DNA of 8,746 nucleotides from a bacterium (GTDB lineage Bacteria > Chloroflexota > Dormibacteria > UBA8260 > Bog-877), in the NCBI GenBank assembly GCA_021817185.1, contig JAKAVU010000111.1, positions 1-8,746 of the forward strand, in the 5' to 3' direction. The position numbers and the translations under genes were made by a program. Below are positions 6,263-8,746 of the stretch, piece by piece. Position 1 is the first letter of the stretch; every line of letters starts with the position of its first letter. The notes beneath the pieces were generated by a model. It worked only from the letters and a program-made list of their open reading frames with translations, had not been told where the DNA came from and did no database searches.

Positions 6263-6652
6263 ATGGTAGGCGAGAAGGTTCAGCGATTCCAGGGCAAGCA
6301 CACCGACTTGGCTCAGCTCCAGGGTGAGATCGAGAACTACCTCAAGTCCGAGGGATTCACCGTGCAGACGTCCCCGGGGAGCCCGCACGGCTACGTGATC
6401 CAGGCGAAGAAGGGGGGCTTTCTCGCGGGACTCATCGATGCGGACCGGGCCCTCACGATCATGATCTCCGGCGACTCAGACGACTTCACGGTGAGAACCG
6501 GCGTCGGCAAGTGGCTGGAGCGGCTGGGCATCGCCGCGGTGGAGACCCTGCTCATCTCGGAACTGTTCCTGCTCGTGGACGTGGCGGAGATGGCCTGGAA
6601 TGTCGAGATCGAGGAGAAGCTGGCCAGGAAGGTGGCGGAGATGGTGGGCTGA
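6263..6652 (+). CDS. Small protein of unknown function, 129 residues
   Basis: I do not recognise a named family with confidence. The ATG at 6263 has a perfect GGAGG (6253-6257) five bases upstream, the clearest ribosome-binding site in the window; a longer open frame to 5759 runs antisense to the methyltransferase and is rejected. Residues 13-30 look like an amphipathic helix ending in YLKSEGF. Residues 32-80 alternate polar and hydrophobic in a way that suggests a beta-rich domain (YVIQAKK, ALTIMISG, DDFTVRTGVGKWLERLG). Residues 88-110 are hydrophobic (GIAAVETLLISELFLLVDVAEM), and the end is a charged helix (VEIEEKLARKVAEMV). The VIQAKK ... ALT ... G-GKW pattern reminds me of uncharacterised small bacterial domains, sometimes fused to zinc ribbons, but this is from memory. 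There is no signal peptide and there are no catalytic motifs. It is divergent from the methyltransferase across 184 bp. A single membrane-associated helix is possible. Confidence 0.85.
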   Translation: MVGEKVQRFQGKHTDLAQLQGEIENYLKSEGFTVQTSPGSPHGYVIQAKKGGFLAGLIDADRALTIMISGDSDDFTVRTGVGKWLERLGIAAVETLLISELFLLVDVAEMAWNVEIEEKLARKVAEMVG

Positions 6653-6691
6653 CCTCGGGTCCGGGTACAGGGACATCTGACAGAGCTGCCC

Positions 6692-6720
6692 TTCGGACCT
6701 CCAGCGGTCGCTGTTAGCGT
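6692..6720 (+). promoter_or_regulatory. Candidate promoter with overlapping palindrome upstream of the exporter gene
   Basis: TTCGGA (6692-6697) and TAGCGT (6715-6720) are 17 bp apart, and TGT precedes the -10 hexamer as in an extended -10. The palindrome CAGCG-GT-CGCTG (6702-6713) fills the spacer and runs into the TG of the extended -10, where a repressor or activator could control access. Transcription would start near 6727 and leave a leader of about 195 nt. Assigned by eye. Confidence 0.4.
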
Positions 6721-6726
6721 GCACTC

Positions 6727-6760
6727 GGGCGCCAGGGGCGCCGGGTGAACTGAGGGCGCC
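6727..6760 (+). repeat. Three GGGCGCC repeats in the exporter leader
   Basis: GGGCGCC occurs at 6727-6733, 6736-6742 and 6754-6760. The starts are 9 and 18 bp apart, so all three fall on one 9-bp period. GGCGCC is self-complementary, so the copies could pair with each other in RNA or bind a dimeric protein on DNA. In GC-rich DNA a chance origin is quite possible. Confidence 0.4.
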
Positions 6761-6921
6761 ACCTCCGTCCCGGCTCAGCGCAGTCCGTCCGCCCCTTCTG
6801 ATTTACAGCACGGTCCCGGGCTGGCTCTGGTGAGCGTCGTCTCTTGCACGCTGCGACGCTGGGATCGATGATTGAGGCAGGACAGCACCGGCGGCTCGCT
6901 TGCGGGATGACTGAGGAGATC

Positions 6922-7563
6922 ATGGTCGCGACAGGGAGACTGTGGGGCTTCGCCGTGCTCGCCACAGCACTCATCCTCATCCCCGGCCCCAGCGTGGTCT
7001 TCATCGTTGGCAGAGCCATCTCCACCGGGAGACGCGCGGCGCTGCTGACCGTGTTCACGAATGCCCTCGGGCAGTACCTCCAGGTCGCGGCGGTCGCCGC
7101 CGGGATAGGTGCGGTGGTGTACACCTCGGCGCTGGCGTTCTCACTTCTCAAGTTGGTGGGCGCCGCCTATCTGGTCTTCTTGGGGGTGCGCACCTGGCGG
7201 CGGCGGAGCCAGGCAGGGGTCAGCATCGCCGCCGCTCCCACCGCCCACCGCTCGGCCTGGGCAGAGGCGCGGGCAGGCCTCCTGGTCGGCGTGACCAATC
7301 CCAAGACGGCGGTCTTCTTCGCGGCGGTGCTGCCTCAGTTCGTAGTCCGAGCCCAGGGTGAGGTGCCGCTTCAGATCATGGCTCTCGGCCTGGTCTGGGT
7401 GCTGCTGGTGCTGGTCGGGGACTCCGCCTGGGCACTGGGTGCCGCAGGGGCGGGGTCGTGGCTCTCCCGATCTCCGCGGCGAGCCAGCACCGCGACCGGC
7501 GCCAGCGGCCTTCTGACCGCCGGTTTGGGCGTGGCGCTGGCCTTCACCGGGAACCGCGGCTGA
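6922..7563 (+). CDS. LysE/RhtB-family amino-acid or small-solute exporter
   Basis: A 213-residue inner-membrane exporter of the LysE superfamily, which expels amino acids and related metabolites using the proton gradient. The family N-terminus is clear: a first helix ends in LILIPGPSVVFIVGRAIS (17-34) with the conserved PGP, followed by a basic loop GRRAAL. The helices lie at about 8-30, 42-66, 70-90, 114-140, 150-176 and 193-209. The second conserved block is VGVTNPKTAVFFAAVLPQF (122-140). The substrate is unknown. The start at ATG 6922 follows GAGGAG (6913-6918) and gives a normal family length. An ATG at 6907 adds five residues, and the open frame reaches 6844 with residues unlike the family; 6907 cannot be excluded. 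The long upstream leader (about 195 nt from the candidate promoter) contains repeats but no riboswitch I recognise. No partner regulator is adjacent in the window. Confidence 0.92.
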   Translation: MVATGRLWGFAVLATALILIPGPSVVFIVGRAISTGRRAALLTVFTNALGQYLQVAAVAAGIGAVVYTSALAFSLLKLVGAAYLVFLGVRTWRRRSQAGVSIAAAPTAHRSAWAEARAGLLVGVTNPKTAVFFAAVLPQFVVRAQGEVPLQIMALGLVWVLLVLVGDSAWALGAAGAGSWLSRSPRRASTATGASGLLTAGLGVALAFTGNRG

Positions 7564-7598
7564 CGCCGGGGATCCTCCTTTCGCACCGGTCCCGCCAC

Positions 7599-7604
7599 TA
7601 TCAT
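7599..7604 (+). promoter_or_regulatory. -10 hexamer before the acetoacetyl-CoA synthetase gene
   Basis: TATCAT matches five of six bases of TATAAT and ends 11 bases before the ATG at 7616. A transcript starting about 7 bases downstream of it would have a leader of only four or five nucleotides. No Shine-Dalgarno sequence lies in 7605-7615. A convincing -35 box is not visible. Confidence 0.4.
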
Positions 7605-7615
7605 CGCTTCTGTTC

Positions 7616-8746
7616 ATGAACTCCACAGGCGGGAGTGCGCACGAGGGCGACGTGCTGTGGGAGCCCAGCCCCGAGCTGGTCGATTCCTGCCGCCTGTCCC
7701 GGTTTAGCGAACACCTGCTGGAGCGCCACCACCTGCGGATGGCGGACTACCCCAGCCTCTGGAAGTGGTCCACAGAGAATCTGGAGGAATTCTGGAGCAC
7801 GCTCGCCAGCTTCTTCGAGGTGACGCCAAAACTGGGCTCCGGAACCGTGCTCGCCCGGCGAACCATGCCGGGGGCAGATTGGTTCCCTGGAGGGACCGTC
7901 AGCTATGCGGCACAGGCCCTGAGGCAGCTGCCGGGCGACCGTGACGCCGTGATCGGGGTCAGGGAGGACGGCTCGGTGAGCCGGCTCACGGGATCGGAGT
8001 TGCGGTCCCAGGTCGGCGCCTTCGCCAGCTACCTGAGGCGGCTGGGCGTTGGCCCCGGCGACCGCGTGGCTGCCTATCTTCCCAACTGCCCCGAGGCGGT
8101 GGTGGGGCTGCTCGGGACCGCCGCCGTCGGCGCCGTCTGGTCCAGCTGCTCACCGGACTTTGGGGAGAGGGCGGTGCTGGACCGCTTCCAGCAGATCGAG
8201 CCGGTGGTGCTGCTGGCCGGGGACGGGTACCGGTACGGCGGCAGGGCCTTTGACCGCCGCGGCATCGTGGCCCACCTGCGCTCCCAGCTGCCGTCTCTGC
8301 GGCGGGTGGTGGAGGTCCCGTACCTCTATCGGGAGCAGCCGCCCGGACCGGGGGTTGACAGCTGGAGCCAGGTGCTGGAGCAGGCCCAGGAGCCGACCTT
8401 CGACACGGTCCCGTTCTCAGCGCCGCTCTGGATCCTGTACTCCTCAGGGACCACCGGGCTGCCCAAGCCCATCGTCCACAGCCAGGGCGGAATCCTGTTG
8501 GAGCATCTCAAGGCGCTCGGACTCCATGCCGACATCGGTCGGGAGAGCCGCTTCTTCTGGTTCACGACCACCGGTTGGATGATGTGGAACTACCTGGTGG
8601 GCGGCCTCCTCCTGGGCGCGGCCATCGTCCTGTATGACGGCAGTCCCGCCTGGCCGGGACCGGATCGGCTTTGGCGGTTGATCGAGTCGGAACGGATCAC
8701 CCACTTCGGCACCTCAGCCGGGCACATCTCGGCCTGCATGAAGACG
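7616..8746 (+). CDS. Acetoacetyl-CoA synthetase (acetoacetate-CoA ligase), partial (C-terminus off window)
   Basis: The first 377 codons of an ANL-superfamily adenylate-forming enzyme, open to the right edge. The family converts acetoacetate, ATP and CoA to acetoacetyl-CoA, AMP and pyrophosphate, feeding ketone-body, leucine or polyhydroxybutyrate carbon into central metabolism. The N-terminal segment (LWEPSPELV, 14-22; YPSLWKWSTENLEEFW, 45-60) is the hallmark of the acetoacetyl-CoA synthetase branch of acetyl-CoA synthetase-like proteins. The AMP-binding P-loop is YSSGTTGLPKP (275-285). The substrate-pocket region contains TTTGWMMWNYLVGGLLLGA (317-335) and YDGSPAWPGPD (340-350), also as in that branch. 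Full-length enzymes are about 650 residues, so the C-terminal domain with the catalytic lysine lies outside the window. The ATG at 7616 gives the expected N-terminus. It lies 52 bp after the exporter stop and has its own -10 hexamer, so it need not be co-transcribed with the exporter. Confidence 0.93.
   Translation, partial: MNSTGGSAHEGDVLWEPSPELVDSCRLSRFSEHLLERHHLRMADYPSLWKWSTENLEEFWSTLASFFEVTPKLGSGTVLARRTMPGADWFPGGTVSYAAQALRQLPGDRDAVIGVREDGSVSRLTGSELRSQVGAFASYLRRLGVGPGDRVAAYLPNCPEAVVGLLGTAAVGAVWSSCSPDFGERAVLDRFQQIEPVVLLAGDGYRYGGRAFDRRGIVAHLRSQLPSLRRVVEVPYLYREQPPGPGVDSWSQVLEQAQEPTFDTVPFSAPLWILYSSGTTGLPKPIVHSQGGILLEHLKALGLHADIGRESRFFWFTTTGWMMWNYLVGGLLLGAAIVLYDGSPAWPGPDRLWRLIESERITHFGTSAGHISACMKT

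Noticed and set aside
4557..8746. Acetoacetyl-CoA synthetase as supplier of precursor to the type III synthase.
   Set aside because: Known type III synthases of this branch use acyl-CoA starters and malonyl-CoA. Two unrelated genes and separate promoters lie between, so adjacency alone does not support a link.

Overview
The window looks like chromosomal DNA of a high-GC actinobacterium. This inference rests on the uniformly GC-rich third codon positions, a TTG start on one gene, several genes whose only upstream signal is a -10-like hexamer a few bases before the start codon (the leaderless pattern common in Actinobacteria), and protein families typical of that phylum. I cannot name a genus. 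No tRNA, rRNA, CRISPR array, insertion sequence or phage gene is visible.

Left arm (1-1718, minus strand): a two-gene unit transcribed leftwards. An M20D-type amidohydrolase (stop at 426) is followed 5 bp later by a TRIC/UPF0126-family membrane channel gene that runs off the left edge. An intergenic region of about 306 bp (1719-2024) separates it from the divergent rsgA gene (2025-3080, plus), which encodes the circularly permuted ribosome-assembly GTPase with its zinc-binding tail. A hairpin right after the rsgA stop may be its terminator. A 363-bp non-coding stretch follows.

Centre (3444-6078): a compact secondary-metabolite locus. An FAD-dependent oxidoreductase (3444-4553) and a type III polyketide synthase (4557-5549) are 3 bp apart and surely co-transcribed. 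An isoprenylcysteine-methyltransferase-like membrane methyltransferase (5530-6078) lies on the opposite strand and overlaps the synthase tail-to-tail by 20 bp. The same three enzyme classes make methylated and hydroxylated phenolic lipids (alkylresorcinols, alkylquinones, alkylpyrones) in known systems such as srsABC of Streptomyces griseus. The likely product here is therefore a membrane-associated phenolic lipid or alkylpyrone. The convergent arrangement of the methyltransferase and a shortened nucleotide-binding helix in the oxidoreductase are the two unusual points.

Right arm (6263-8746, plus strand): a 129-residue protein of unknown function with a perfect Shine-Dalgarno sequence, divergent from the methyltransferase; a LysE/RhtB-family exporter behind a long leader with a candidate extended -10 promoter, an overlapping palindrome and phased GGGCGCC repeats; and the first 377 codons of an acetoacetyl-CoA synthetase that continues past the right edge. 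I see no strong evidence that these three belong to the polyketide pathway. I found no clearly undescribed system; the best candidates for follow-up are the polyketide locus with its antisense methyltransferase and the small unknown protein next to it.
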